Below, piece after piece: positions 1 through 9,252 of a DNA stretch of 64,000 bases (position 1 is its first letter; each line of letters opens with the position of its first letter). The stretch is from Rhodovulum sp. P5. GTDB lineage: Bacteria > Pseudomonadota > Alphaproteobacteria > Rhodobacterales > Rhodobacteraceae. A program made the translations under genes and the position numbers. The stretch spans positions 3,078,501 to 3,142,500 of the forward strand of contig NZ_CP015039.1 in NCBI RefSeq assembly GCF_002079305.1. Direction: 5' to 3'. The notes beneath the pieces were generated by a model. It was given only the letters and a program-made list of their open reading frames with translations, was not told the origin of the DNA and did not search any database.

Positions 1-705
1 TGGTTCATCTTCGCCGAGGGGAAGCGGACGAGCCGGGGCGTGGCGGTCGGGGTGCTTTACCCGTCCTGCGAGGTGTCGATGGCCTACCAGAACGGCTATG
101 CGCCGACCGGGAACAGCGGCATCGTCACCCGGGTCGCGGGGCGGCGGGTGCTGGAAATCGACGGGCGGCCCGCGGCCGAGGTCTATGATGACTGGACCGG
201 CGGACTGATTTCAAAGGCGGGGGACACATCGCGGCCCCGGTCGATCCTCAGCGATAGCGCGTTCTGGCCGCTGGGCCGGGAAACGCACCGCGTTGCGGAT
301 GTTCCATTCTACATTCTGGCCCATCCCAGCGTGGTCGATGCCGATGGCGGACTGGAGCTTTTCGCCGATGTGGCCGAAGGGGAACGGCTGACGCAGATGA
401 CGGGGTCGGTCTCGGGGCTGACGTCGCGTGCGGCTCGGGTGGCGGACCTTGCCGCCAAGGCCGGTGGGCTTGATCCCGACAGTATTGCCGGGGCGCTGGT
501 GGTCTATTGCGCCGGGTGCATGCTGAGCGTGCGCGACCGGATCGGCGACGTGGTCGGCGGCGTCCGCGAGGCGATCCCGAATGTACCATTCGCCGGGGTT
601 TTCACCTTCGGTGAACAGGGGCCGATCCTGAGCTCGGGCAACCGGCACGGCAACCTGATGATTTCCTGTGTTGTGTTTTCGAAGGAGGAGTTGGGAGCAT
701 GGTAA
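1..705 (+). CDS. FIST domain sensory protein, C-terminal part (5' end outside window)
   Basis: The reading frame is open from base 1, so the gene starts upstream of the window; the first in-frame GTG (40) lies inside the conserved domain and is not a credible start. The 234 visible residues carry FIST_N/FIST_C features: a GVAVGVLYPS stretch, GYAPTGNSG, EIDGRPAAEVYDDWTGG, a CAGCML segment, and GVFTFGEQGPI near the end. FIST proteins are intracellular sensory modules; some (NosP) bind haem and sense nitric oxide and are usually encoded beside a histidine kinase. Its stop (703-705) overlaps the start of the hybrid kinase at 699, so the two are almost certainly one operon and probably partners. 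Ligand unknown; a haem role is inference only. Confidence 0.85.
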   Translation, partial: WFIFAEGKRTSRGVAVGVLYPSCEVSMAYQNGYAPTGNSGIVTRVAGRRVLEIDGRPAAEVYDDWTGGLISKAGDTSRPRSILSDSAFWPLGRETHRVADVPFYILAHPSVVDADGGLELFADVAEGERLTQMTGSVSGLTSRAARVADLAAKAGGLDPDSIAGALVVYCAGCMLSVRDRIGDVVGGVREAIPNVPFAGVFTFGEQGPILSSGNRHGNLMISCVVFSKEELGAW

Positions 706-3482
706 TGGAAAACGACGAACGTCTGCGTGAGTCCCTTCTCGAACTTCAGGTTCTGCGGGACCGCGAACGGCAAGCCCACCAGGAGACGTCTGGCCTTTTG
801 TCCGCGATCGAGGGGTATGCCCGTGCGAAATCGCCCGCTCTTGCGGTGGCGTCGCTGTTTGGCTCTCTCAACGCGGCGACGGGCGCGGCAACCTCCGTCA
901 TCGTTGAGCAAGGCGCCGACGACATTGCGTGCGTGCTGATCGGCACCGATGATGTGGATCGCGGCAAGACTCTCGCGCTGCCCGCGCCCATGCTGTCCCG
1001 CGCCCGCAATGTCGCGGATCTTTCCGCGCTTGGGGATTTGGCCGGCAGCTTCGACACCGCGGCGTATCTCAGCATGGTGTGCACCCCGCTTGAACCGGCC
1101 GAGGATGGGCGGCAACGGGCGCTGCTGTGCTTTGGCCCGAACCGCGCAATGTTCACGCCGTCCCATATGCGGCTGGTGACGCGCCTGGCCCGGCTGTTCG
1201 CACCGGCGCTTGAAACCGCACGCCTTGCCGCCGACAATGCCCTTCTTGCCGCCGTGATCGAGGGCGCCTCTGCCGGGTTCGCGATCACCGACACCAGCGG
1301 GAATGGCGACCCGCTGGTCTATGTCAATCGCGCCTTCGAGGACTTGACCGGCTATACCGCGGACGAGGTCGTCGGGAAGAACTGCCGTTTCCTGAGCGAC
1401 GAACGTCTCGACGCGACAGAGCGGGCCCGGCTTCGCGAAGCTGTCCAGAACCGGTCGAAAGGTCAGTTCCTGCTGCGCAACCGGCGCAAGGATGGCGAGC
1501 CGTTCTGGAACGAGCTGACGCTGTTCCCCGTCCGCGACGCCGCCGGGAACTCCACCCATCTTGTGGCTACGCAAACCGATGTCTCTGCGCGGGTAGAGGC
1601 GGAACTGGAACGCGACAAGCTGCGCAAGCGGATGACGCAAGCCCTGACCATGACCGAGGATGCCTTCCTTCTGCTGTCGGAGGAGGGAGAGGTGCTTCTG
1701 GCGAACGATGCGATGCGCGTGGCCTTTCCCGCCCCCGGCGCCGACTGGGAGGTCGCCAGTTCCTTCGGCAAGAACCGCGGTTGCCACATCACCCATCTGA
1801 CACCCGTTGTCGGGACATCGACCTTGCCATCGTTCCACGCGTTGCGCGAAATCGCGCGGTTCGAACAGAGCACCGATATCACCCTGGCCAACGGCAAGTC
1901 CTATCTGCTGCGCTGCCGTCGCGATGTCGATGGAACGTTGGTCCTGACCGCGACCGAGATCACACGCGTCAAGAAGATGGAGGCCCTGCTGCGCCAACGG
2001 CTTGCGGCGATCGAGGCGACCTTCGACGGGATCGTGCTGCTGGATGAGGACGAGCGGATCGTCTACATGAACGGCTCTGCCAGCGCGATGCTGGGTTATT
2101 CCCGGGCCAATGATGCGCGCACCCTTGACTGGCGCAGTCACTACGTGACAGCGCCGGAAGAAGGCGACGGCAAGCAGGTGATCGAGTGCAAATGCGCACG
2201 CGATGGGGCGCCCAGGACGCATGAGATCACGCGCTCTACACTTGATGGCGGCAGGGCGGTGCTGATCCTGCGCGACATCACTGAACGCCTGGCGGAGGAG
2301 AACCGCCAGAACCAGCTTCGTGGTGCGCTGGCCCGGGCCCAGAAGCAGGAGGCCCTGACCCAGTTGGCCGCGGGCATCGCGCATGATTTCAACAACCTTC
2401 TGTCGGTGATCCACGGGTCGGCCAGCATGATCCGCATGGACGGCAACACCGGGGAAACCGGCCGCGACCATGCCCGCCGGATCCTGACCGCAGGGGAGCG
2501 TGCAGCCCGGCTGGTCAATCGACTGCTCGACATCGGGGGGGAGCCCGAGATGACGGCGTTCGAGTTGCACATGGCGTTGTCGGACGTGACGACGATGATG
2601 GGGGCCTCGCTGCCGTCCAATGTCTCCCTCGATGTCGGGATGGAAGATGAACTGATGCTGCTGCGGGGCGATCCCGGAACGCTGAACCAGATCTGCGTCA
2701 ACCTCATCCTGAATGCCGCCGACGCGATGCCGGCGGAAGGGGGCGAGATCGACCTGTCGGTGACGGTCGAGGCTGTCCCCCATGCCCGCGCCCTGAGCGT
2801 CGGCATGCTGGGGGCGGGGCAACGCTATGCCCGGGTCGAAGTGGCCGATACCGGTTCGGGCATGGATGCCGACACGATGGCACAGATATTCGAGCCGCAC
2901 TTCACGACGAAAGGCGCGCGGGGTACCGGGCTCGGCCTGACCATGGTTGCCCTGGAAAGCCGGAGCGCCGGCGGCGGGGTTGAAGTGCACAGCACCCCCG
3001 GCGAGGGCTCAAGCTTTGTCGTCTACTGGCCGCTGGAAGATGCGGGGGCCGAGATCGACCTTTCGGCGGACGCCCCACCGCTGGAGGACCTCAGCGGCCA
3101 GAGCTTCCTGATCATCGACGATGATCTTCAGGTGGGCGAGGTTCTGCAGGCCTATCTGGAAAGCCGCGGGGCAGAGGTCGCGTTCTGCGAGATGCCCGAA
3201 GTCGCGCTCGATGTGATCGAGGAAGAACCCGAGGCGTGGACCGCGATCATTTCCGACTATGACATGGTCGGAATGAATGGCGGGGACCTTGTCGAACGAC
3301 TGGGCCGGACCGTGCCCGATCTTCCGGTGATCCTGATCACGGCGCTGGCCCGCCGCCTGACCGATCCGCGCGTCGCCCCTGGCAAGATCGCAGGCCTGAT
3401 CGCCAAGCCCGTGGACCTGGGAGAGTTCGAGCGGACCCTGTCGGCCGTGGCCACCCGGCGAGAGATGCCCTGCGCCGCCTGA
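699..3482 (+). CDS. LOV-PAS hybrid sensor histidine kinase/response regulator
   Basis: 927 residues. Order: N-terminal coiled coil and GAF-like region (1-180), a PAS domain of LOV type (185-300), a degenerate PAS-like region (310-425), another PAS (430-530), HisKA with the AGIAHDFNNLL box (H562), HATPase with N672, DTGSGMD (717-723) and GTGLGL, and a receiver domain with D807-D809, phospho-acceptor D853 and K903. The LOV call rests on GKNCRFL (photoactive-type Cys229), NRRKDG (N261), FWN (N271) and TQTDV (Q292), the positions that hold the flavin in LOV photoreceptors; the Gln usual after CRFL is Ser here. Start ATG 699 has GAAGGAGGAG at 681-690; ATG 705 is also possible. Overlaps the FIST gene by 7 bases. 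Likely a soluble blue-light or redox sensor with an additional FIST input; no membrane segment is seen. Confidence 0.93.
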   Translation: MVMENDERLRESLLELQVLRDRERQAHQETSGLLSAIEGYARAKSPALAVASLFGSLNAATGAATSVIVEQGADDIACVLIGTDDVDRGKTLALPAPMLSRARNVADLSALGDLAGSFDTAAYLSMVCTPLEPAEDGRQRALLCFGPNRAMFTPSHMRLVTRLARLFAPALETARLAADNALLAAVIEGASAGFAITDTSGNGDPLVYVNRAFEDLTGYTADEVVGKNCRFLSDERLDATERARLREAVQNRSKGQFLLRNRRKDGEPFWNELTLFPVRDAAGNSTHLVATQTDVSARVEAELERDKLRKRMTQALTMTEDAFLLLSEEGEVLLANDAMRVAFPAPGADWEVASSFGKNRGCHITHLTPVVGTSTLPSFHALREIARFEQSTDITLANGKSYLLRCRRDVDGTLVLTATEITRVKKMEALLRQRLAAIEATFDGIVLLDEDERIVYMNGSASAMLGYSRANDARTLDWRSHYVTAPEEGDGKQVIECKCARDGAPRTHEITRSTLDGGRAVLILRDITERLAEENRQNQLRGALARAQKQEALTQLAAGIAHDFNNLLSVIHGSASMIRMDGNTGETGRDHARRILTAGERAARLVNRLLDIGGEPEMTAFELHMALSDVTTMMGASLPSNVSLDVGMEDELMLLRGDPGTLNQICVNLILNAADAMPAEGGEIDLSVTVEAVPHARALSVGMLGAGQRYARVEVADTGSGMDADTMAQIFEPHFTTKGARGTGLGLTMVALESRSAGGGVEVHSTPGEGSSFVVYWPLEDAGAEIDLSADAPPLEDLSGQSFLIIDDDLQVGEVLQAYLESRGAEVAFCEMPEVALDVIEEEPEAWTAIISDYDMVGMNGGDLVERLGRTVPDLPVILITALARRLTDPRVAPGKIAGLIAKPVDLGEFERTLSAVATRREMPCAA

Positions 3483-3528
3483 GCGGGGCAGGGCCGTCGC
3501 CCGGGGCGTCAGGTATTTTGACCAAGCA

Positions 3529-3556
3529 GAAGGGACGGGGGCGACCCTGTCCCTTC
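3529..3556. terminator. GC-rich stem-loop between convergent genes
   Basis: A 12-pair stem (one G-T pair) is closed by a GCGA loop at 3541-3544 of GNRA type. It lies between the kinase stop (3482) and the 3' end of metG (3609), which converge here. There is no clear T-run on either side, so it may end transcription only partly or protect 3' ends. Confidence 0.55.
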
Positions 3557-3608
3557 CCTTGGCTAGAACATCACCGGTGCCGCCATTCCCGCGCCCTATG
3601 GCAGGGGG

Positions 3609-5327
3609 TCAGGCGCGCGCCCCCGCGAACTGCGCCTGCCAGCCTTCGCGCTCTTCATCGGTAATCTTTCCGAACATCACGTCCGGCACGGTGAAGGCGT
3701 GGCCGGGTTTCAGCGTGTCGAGGGCAGCGACCAGATCCTCGGGCCAGGTGTCGTCATCGCTGTTCATGGCCTTGAGCATGGTCGCGCTGGCATCGGGAAG
3801 GAAGGGCGACGACAAAACCCCGTAAAACCGGATGAGGTTCAGCGAGAAGCGGACGATTGCGGCGGCGGCATCGGGGTTGGTCTTGAATTCAGACCACGGC
3901 GCGGCGGCCTGCAGGTATTCGTTGCCCGCGACCCAGATCGCGCGCAATTCTGCTGCGGCCTTGCGGACCTCGATGGCCTCCATATGCTCCTGATACGCCC
4001 GCAGGCGGATATACAGATCGTCGATCAGTTCGTTTTCGCGGTCGCCATAGGCACCGCCTTCGGGCACCACCTCGCCGAATTTCGACCGACAGAATTTCGT
4101 GACGCGGCTGACGAAATTGCCCAGAACGTCGGCGAGGTCCTTGTTCACGCTGGCCTGGAAGTTCTCCCAGGTGAACTCGCTGTCGGAGTTTTCCGGGGCG
4201 TGGGACAACAGCCACCAGCGCCAGTAATCGGCGGGCAGGATCGACAGCGCCTGATCCATGAACACGCCGCGGCCCTGGCTGGTGGAGAACTGCCCGCCAT
4301 CGTAGTTCAGGTAGTTGAACGACTTGATGTAGTCGACCAGCTTCCACGGATCGCGGGAGCCCATGATGGTGGCGGGGAAGGACAGGGTGTGGAAGGGCAC
4401 GTTGTCCTTGCCCATGAACTGAACGTATCGCACGTCGTCCGCGCCTTCATCGGTGCGCCACCAGCGGCGCCAGTCGGCGTCGGACTTGTCGTTGGCCTCG
4501 GCCCATTCGGCAGAGGCGGCAATGTATTCGATGGGCGCGTCGAACCAGACATAGAAGACCTTGCCCTCCATCCCCGGCCAGTCCTCTTCGCCCTTCCTGA
4601 CGGGGATGCCCCAGTTCAGGTCGCGGGTGATTCCGCGGTCCTGCAGCCCGTCGCCATCGTGCAGCCATTTCTTGGCGATCGAGGTCGTCAGCACCGGCCA
4701 GTCGGTCTTGCTGTCGATCCAGGCCTCCAGTTCGCCTTTCAGGGCGGACTGGCGCAGATACAGGTGCTTGGTCTCGCGCACTTCCAGATCGGTAGAGCCC
4801 GAGATTGCCGAACGCGGCTCGATCAGGTCGGTGGGGTCAAGCTGCTTGGTGCAGTTCTCGCACTGGTCGCCGCGGGCCTTTTCATAGCCGCAATTCGGGC
4901 AGGTCCCCTCGATATACCGGTCGGGCAGGAACCGGCCGTCGGCGTTGGAGTAGACCTGTTTTTCGGTCACCTCCTCGATAAAGCCGTTGTCCGCCAGCCG
5001 GCCCGCGAAATACTGGGTCAGCTTGTGGTTCTGCGGGCTGGAGGACCGGCCGAAATGGTCAAAGGACAGCCGGAACCCTTGGGCCAGTTCCGACTGAACC
5101 ATGTGCATGCGGGCGCAATAGTCGGCCACGGGCTCACCCGTTTTCGCCGCGGCCAGTTCCGCGGGGGTGCCGTGTTCATCGGTGGCGCACAGGAACATCA
5201 CCTCGTGCCCGCGGGCGCGCATGTAACGGGCGTAAAGGTCGGCGGGCAACTGGCTGCCGACGAGGTTGCCCAGATGCTTGATCCCGTTGATGTAGGGGAT
5301 CGCCGAGGTGATGAGGATACGTGCCAT
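3609..5327 (-). CDS. metG: Methionyl-tRNA synthetase
   Basis: 572 residues. It charges tRNA-Met in the cytoplasm. Start ATG 5327 gives [21 protein letters not shown], the conserved N-terminus with the HLGN version of the HIGH motif; an upstream in-frame ATG at 5408 only adds a non-conserved leader. A zinc knuckle with two CxxC pairs ([17 protein letters not shown]) follows at about 140-160. The KMSKS region reads [11 protein letters not shown]: the residue before FSTS, usually Lys in this subgroup, is Gln346. There is no C-terminal tRNA-binding (dimer) domain, as in the short MetRS class. It lies 58 bases downstream of the MFS gene on the same strand and may be cotranscribed with it. Confidence 0.97.
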   Translation of the reverse strand: MARILITSAIPYINGIKHLGNLVGSQLPADLYARYMRARGHEVMFLCATDEHGTPAELAAAKTGEPVADYCARMHMVQSELAQGFRLSFDHFGRSSSPQNHKLTQYFAGRLADNGFIEEVTEKQVYSNADGRFLPDRYIEGTCPNCGYEKARGDQCENCTKQLDPTDLIEPRSAISGSTDLEVRETKHLYLRQSALKGELEAWIDSKTDWPVLTTSIAKKWLHDGDGLQDRGITRDLNWGIPVRKGEEDWPGMEGKVFYVWFDAPIEYIAASAEWAEANDKSDADWRRWWRTDEGADDVRYVQFMGKDNVPFHTLSFPATIMGSRDPWKLVDYIKSFNYLNYDGGQFSTSQGRGVFMDQALSILPADYWRWWLLSHAPENSDSEFTWENFQASVNKDLADVLGNFVSRVTKFCRSKFGEVVPEGGAYGDRENELIDDLYIRLRAYQEHMEAIEVRKAAAELRAIWVAGNEYLQAAAPWSEFKTNPDAAAAIVRFSLNLIRFYGVLSSPFLPDASATMLKAMNSDDDTWPEDLVAALDTLKPGHAFTVPDVMFGKITDEEREGWQAQFAGARA

Positions 5328-5385
5328 CTGCGGTTGCCTTCTTCCCGGGGGTGCGGCTCCGTTTAGCGGATGGTTTTGGCGATGG

Positions 5386-6621
5386 CTAGCGGGTCTCGTC
5401 CTCGCCATGGTCGCGGCCGGGCTTGATCAGCCGGCCGACGAGGAATGAGGTCTGCGGCGTCCAGACATAGGGCGTTCGTGCGCCGGCAGCGCGGATGCGC
5501 ATGCTGGTCAAACCGAACAGCACAAGCCCGGCATGGCCCGCTGCGATCAGCCCGAAAAGCGCGGCCGGTCCGTGCTGCGCGACAAGGCCGGAGGCCACCA
5601 GCGGCGAGGCGATGGCCCCCACGGCGAAGAAGAACAGCATGGCCGCGGACAGATCGACACGTTCGTCGTCGCTGGCGCAGTCATGGGCATGGGCGGTGGA
5701 GACCGAGTAGACCGGGAAACTGGCGGCCCCGAACAGGGTGGAGGACAGGAACACGGCGGCGGTGCCCCCGGCGCTGACGGCAACCGTGATGGCGCAGGTG
5801 GCAATGGCGGCGAGCGACAGGCCGATCAGTACGCGGCGCCGGTCGAACCGGTCGGCAAGCGCGCCCACGGGATATTGCGCAAGCGCCCCGCCGGCCACGA
5901 AGGCCGCAAGAAACAGGCCGATCTGATCGGGCCGCAGGCCGACGGCCTGCCCGTAAACCGGGCCGACCATGCGAAAGGCGGCCGCCGACAGCCCGGCCAC
6001 GATCACACCCACGGTCGCCAGCGGCGAACGCCGGATCGCAAGGCCGGGGCGCAGGCGCGGCGCGATGGGCAATTGCGGCTGGCGCAGGGGCGTGACGGTC
6101 AGCGGCAGAAGGGCCGCGACGCAGAGCAGCGCCAGCAGGTTGTAGGAGACATAGGCCGCAGGGGGCAGCACCCCGATCAGGAGTTGCGCGGAAAGCGAGG
6201 CGCCCATTTCCGTGATCCGGTAGCTGCCCATGGCGCGGCCCCGTATCGCGTTGGGCAGCCGGGCGTTCAGCCAGGATTCAATCGCGGTGTGGCATCCCGC
6301 GATGCACAGGCCCGTGGCCACGCGCATCCCCGCCCAGGCGATGGGGTCGACGATCATCATGTGGGCGATCAGACCCATCGCCCCGGTGGCGGTGAAGGCG
6401 GCGAAGGCGCGGCTGTGGCCGACCGCCCCCATCAGGCGCGGCGCCCACCAGCAGCCGATGAAGAAGCCCAGGAAATGCGCCGAGCCCAACAGACCGACCT
6501 CGGCCGTGGAAAAGCCCAAGGCCAGACCCGAAAGCGCATCGAGCGGCCCGACCCCGGCCGAGGACAGTTGCAGCAGGATGACCGACAGGAACAGGGCCGC
6601 GAGGGAGAAAAGCAGGCGCAT
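5386..6621 (-). CDS. MFS transporter (YcaD-like)
   Basis: 411 residues, with about 12 hydrophobic segments and the usual central loop near 195. The first half has [20 protein letters not shown], then a [13 protein letters not shown] loop corresponding to MFS motif A; the second half has [13 protein letters not shown], a second motif A. It resembles the YcaD/MFS_1 group of putative exporters; the substrate is not predictable. It lies between the ImuA-like gene (gap 75) and metG on the same strand. Confidence 0.88.
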   Translation of the reverse strand: MRLLFSLAALFLSVILLQLSSAGVGPLDALSGLALGFSTAEVGLLGSAHFLGFFIGCWWAPRLMGAVGHSRAFAAFTATGAMGLIAHMMIVDPIAWAGMRVATGLCIAGCHTAIESWLNARLPNAIRGRAMGSYRITEMGASLSAQLLIGVLPPAAYVSYNLLALLCVAALLPLTVTPLRQPQLPIAPRLRPGLAIRRSPLATVGVIVAGLSAAAFRMVGPVYGQAVGLRPDQIGLFLAAFVAGGALAQYPVGALADRFDRRRVLIGLSLAAIATCAITVAVSAGGTAAVFLSSTLFGAASFPVYSVSTAHAHDCASDDERVDLSAAMLFFFAVGAIASPLVASGLVAQHGPAALFGLIAAGHAGLVLFGLTSMRIRAAGARTPYVWTPQTSFLVGRLIKPGRDHGEDETR

Positions 6622-6696
6622 GGCCCCTTCCTTGTAGCCGAGCGCTGGCCAGAGGGGCAGTGCGGAATCCGGACGTGCCGGCGGGCCGGGGCGTGT

Positions 6697-7305
6697 TCAG
6701 GCCGTTATCGATGCAGGGGCAAGGGACAGACGCCCGCCCCTTGCCTGCAAGCGCCAGGCCCGGGGCGGGGCGGTGCGCGCCCGGCGGCGTTCCAGGTACC
6801 ATTCGGTGCGGCCCGGCGCATGGCAGGGCGCCATGTGCCAGCGGGTTTCCACACCGGCCGCGCCACCCTCGCCCGGTGTCAGGATCAGCCCCAGCGGCGC
6901 CGGGCCGCCCTTGCCCGCGCCCTGCTCTGCCGCCAGATGCAGCCGCCGGACCGGGGTCAGCGGGGGCGGTTCGGGCAGGTCTGCCACCACAACGGGCACG
7001 GTGCCGGAGCGCAACGCCTCTTCCATGCTCCACAACAGGTCATCGGCGCGCCCGGGATGGACGAAGATCAGCCGCCCCGGCGCCATCCATTGCGCGACCG
7101 CGTCGGGATAAAGCCGCTCTGCCACCCAGGCAGAGGCGATCCAAAGCACCGGGCCCGTTGCAGCCGCCGCCAGGATCAGCGCCAGCATGTGGCGGGAGGG
7201 GCCGCAGACCTCATGCGCACGCCCCTGCGGGAAGGGCAATGTGCCAAGCACGGTCAGCCCCGGACGGTCGCGGTGGGGCAGGCGGGTCAGAATCGGGGCG
7301 GTCAT
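6697..7305 (-). CDS. ImuA/SulA-like RecA-family protein, SOS regulated
   Basis: 202 residues without signal peptide. The body follows the ImuA pattern: EVCGPSRHMLALILAA at the degenerate Walker A position, WVAERLYPDAVAQW, then LIFVHPGRADDLLWSMEEAL and PVVVADL, ending in a Trp/Arg-rich tail. ImuA is the accessory factor of the ImuA-ImuB-DnaE2 mutagenesis complex in alphaproteobacteria. No imuB or dnaE2 is adjacent, so this is either a stand-alone ImuA paralogue or a split cassette. A perfect GTTC-N7-GTTC LexA site lies 17 bases upstream of the start, which supports the DNA-damage assignment. The family call is by resemblance; a divergent SulA-like division inhibitor is the alternative. Confidence 0.72.
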   Translation of the reverse strand: MTAPILTRLPHRDRPGLTVLGTLPFPQGRAHEVCGPSRHMLALILAAAATGPVLWIASAWVAERLYPDAVAQWMAPGRLIFVHPGRADDLLWSMEEALRSGTVPVVVADLPEPPPLTPVRRLHLAAEQGAGKGGPAPLGLILTPGEGGAAGVETRWHMAPCHAPGRTEWYLERRRARTAPPRAWRLQARGGRLSLAPASITA

Positions 7306-7321
7306 GGCGACAGGATAAAAT

Positions 7322-7336
7322 GTTCCCCATATGTTC
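7322..7336 (-). promoter_or_regulatory. LexA (SOS) box
   Basis: GTTC-CCCATAT-GTTC matches exactly the alphaproteobacterial LexA operator GTTC-N7-GTTC. It sits 17 bases before the ATG of the ImuA-like gene, where a repressor would block initiation. The divergent DsrE-like gene starts at 7409, so it could also be affected, but the site is much nearer the minus-strand gene. Confidence 0.8.
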
Positions 7337-7408
7337 TCAATGATGCTTTCCTTATGGCGGGTGACGAAAATCTGTTACCCTGATCCGGCGAACAGGGAGG
7401 ACGCATCG

Positions 7409-7837
7409 ATGAAAGAACTCGCACTGGCGGGGCTTCTGGCCCTTGGGACGGTGGCTGTGGCCAAGGCCGAAACCCATCATATCGCGCTTCATGTGAACCA
7501 GAACGACGCGCAGGTGATGAACATGGCCCTCAACAACGTTGTGAACCTGACGAACTACTACAAGGACCACGGGGACGACGTTGTGGTCGAGGTGGTCGCC
7601 TACGGGCCCGGCCTGGTCATGTACATTCCCGGCAAAAGCCCTGTGGCCGACCGGATCGCGACCATGTCGCTTGAGATGGAGAACCTGTCCTTCTCGGCCT
7701 GCGGCAACACTTATGCCAAGATGAGCGCGAAGGCCGGGCACGACATCGCGCTTCTGGACGAAGCCAAGATCGTGCCTTCCGGGGTGGTTCGGCTGATCGA
7801 ACTGCAAGAGCGTGGATTTAGCTATATTCGTCCGTGA
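7409..7837 (+). CDS. Exported DsrE/DsrF-like family protein
   Basis: 142 residues. A signal peptide is visible (MKELALAGLLALGTVAVAKA, probable cut AKA-E near 20), so the product should be periplasmic. The rest matches the small DsrE/F-like fold: HHIALHVNQND, a DVVVEVVAYGPGL strand, SFSACGNTYAKM with a single Cys, and a C-terminal GVVRLIELQERGFSYIRP. Such proteins are linked to sulfur or thiol chemistry, but the exact role of the exported type is unknown. The start at 7409 is preferred over 7331 because GGGAGGA precedes it and the signal peptide follows directly. Confidence 0.85.
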   Translation: MKELALAGLLALGTVAVAKAETHHIALHVNQNDAQVMNMALNNVVNLTNYYKDHGDDVVVEVVAYGPGLVMYIPGKSPVADRIATMSLEMENLSFSACGNTYAKMSAKAGHDIALLDEAKIVPSGVVRLIELQERGFSYIRP

Positions 7838-7911
7838 TTTGGGGGTTGTTCTTTAATTCTTGACCGATAACTCTGTTGCCGAACCGGAAACACCCGAAAC
7901 AGAGGTTGGCC

Positions 7912-8955
7912 ATGAAGAAAGTGAATTTGGGTCGCACCGGGATCCAGGTGTCAGGGATCTGTCTGGGCTCCATGACGTGGGGCAGCCAGAACGATCAGGA
8001 TGAGGCCCACGCCCAGATCGAAATGGCCTATGAGCATGGCGTGAACTTCATCGATACCGCCGAGATGTACCCGGTGGCGCCCGTGCGGGAGGAAACGGTC
8101 GGGCGCACCGAGCGTATCATCGGCAACTGGCTCCAAAGCTCGGGGCGGCGCAAGGACATGATCATCGCCACCAAGATCACGGGCCCCAACGGCGGTTTCG
8201 TGCGCAAGGGCGAAGGCATCTCGCCCGAGACGATCCGGGAGGCGATCGAGGGGTCGCTCCGCCGCCTGCGCACGGACTATATTGATCTCTACCAGTTCCA
8301 TTGGCCGAACCGGGGATCCTACCACTTCCGCAAGCACTGGGGCTACGACCCGTCCGGTCAGAACCGCGAGGCCACGCTGGCGAATATGGTTGAATGCCTC
8401 GAAACGCTGGGTGATCTGGTGACCGAGGGCAAGATCCGCCATTTCGGTCTGTCCAACGAAAGCGCCTGGGGCACCGCGCAATGGCTGCGACTGGCCGAGG
8501 AAAAAGGCCTGCCGCGCGTGCAGTCGATCCAGAACGAGTATTCGCTGCTATGCCGCCTGTATGACACCGATCTGGCAGAGCTTGGCGTGAACGAGGATGT
8601 CACGCTCTTGGCATGGGCACCGTTGGCTGCTGGGCTTCTGACCGGGAAATACGCGGGCGATGTCACCCCCGACGGGTCGCGCCGGATGCACCAGCCGGAC
8701 CTGAACGGCCGGATCACGCCGCGGGTCTGGGAATCGGTGTCGGCATATATGGGGCTGGCGCAGCATCACGGGCTTGACCCGGTGCAGATGGCCATCGCTT
8801 TCGTGATGAGCCGGCCGTTCCCCGTTGTGCCGATCATCGGTGCCACCTCGGTCACGCAGTTGGAGCGTGCGCTTGGTGCGGCGGATGTCACCCTGTACGA
8901 CGATCTGTTGTCCGACATCGCCATCGCCCACAAGGCCCATCCGATGCCGTTCTGA
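7912..8955 (+). CDS. Aldo/keto reductase, Tas-like
   Basis: 347 residues, the length of E. coli Tas. The TIM-barrel NADP-dependent aldo/keto reductase signature is clear: FIDTAEMYPV with catalytic Asp and Tyr, IATKITGPNG with the Lys, and YQFHWPNRG with the His. The C-terminus has VPIIGATSVTQLERAL for NADP phosphate binding. The physiological substrate is unknown; Tas was linked to tyrosine or pyridoxal-type metabolism in E. coli only by suppression. Start ATG 7912 gives MKKVNLGRTG, the conserved beginning. It is followed by 297 bases without a recognisable gene. Confidence 0.93.
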   Translation: MKKVNLGRTGIQVSGICLGSMTWGSQNDQDEAHAQIEMAYEHGVNFIDTAEMYPVAPVREETVGRTERIIGNWLQSSGRRKDMIIATKITGPNGGFVRKGEGISPETIREAIEGSLRRLRTDYIDLYQFHWPNRGSYHFRKHWGYDPSGQNREATLANMVECLETLGDLVTEGKIRHFGLSNESAWGTAQWLRLAEEKGLPRVQSIQNEYSLLCRLYDTDLAELGVNEDVTLLAWAPLAAGLLTGKYAGDVTPDGSRRMHQPDLNGRITPRVWESVSAYMGLAQHHGLDPVQMAIAFVMSRPFPVVPIIGATSVTQLERALGAADVTLYDDLLSDIAIAHKAHPMPF

Positions 8956-9252
8956 ACCTGACGGAGCAGGGCACTGCCCCGCTTGCGCGAAGGCCGCTCG
9001 TTGCAGTCTTGAGACGGTTTTGTGCGGAAGTGGCGCCGCCGGGGCTGAAAGGTTTGCTGGGGATTTGCCGTCGGGCATGATGCCCGCGCTGGCCTTGGGG
9101 AACTTCATGCTGCTGTCGAAGAACCGGGGGGTGCCCGTTACTCGCGCCGCAACCGGATGGGATGACGTGCGAAACCGGCGCCTTTGCCGGGTGCGCCACT
9201 GTGCGTTCGGGGCCGCATATTCCCTCCCCAAAGGCGCATTGGGGGTGCAGAG
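8956..9252. other. Intergenic stretch, no gene recognised
   Basis: 297 bases between the aldo/keto reductase and the carnitine dehydrogenase. Both strands have open frames, but none gives a recognisable protein. A short GGGCAT-GATGCCC dyad is at about 9075-9087. The promoter of the downstream gene presumably lies here, but no clear -35/-10 pair was found. Confidence 0.5.

Noticed and set aside
504..2990. Long minus-strand frame of 828 codons opposite the hybrid kinase
   Set aside because: High-GC mirror frame with Arg/His/Gln-rich translation; the kinase on the plus strand is clear.
3699..5366. Plus-strand frame of 555 codons opposite metG
   Set aside because: Shadow of metG; the minus strand has all MetRS motifs.
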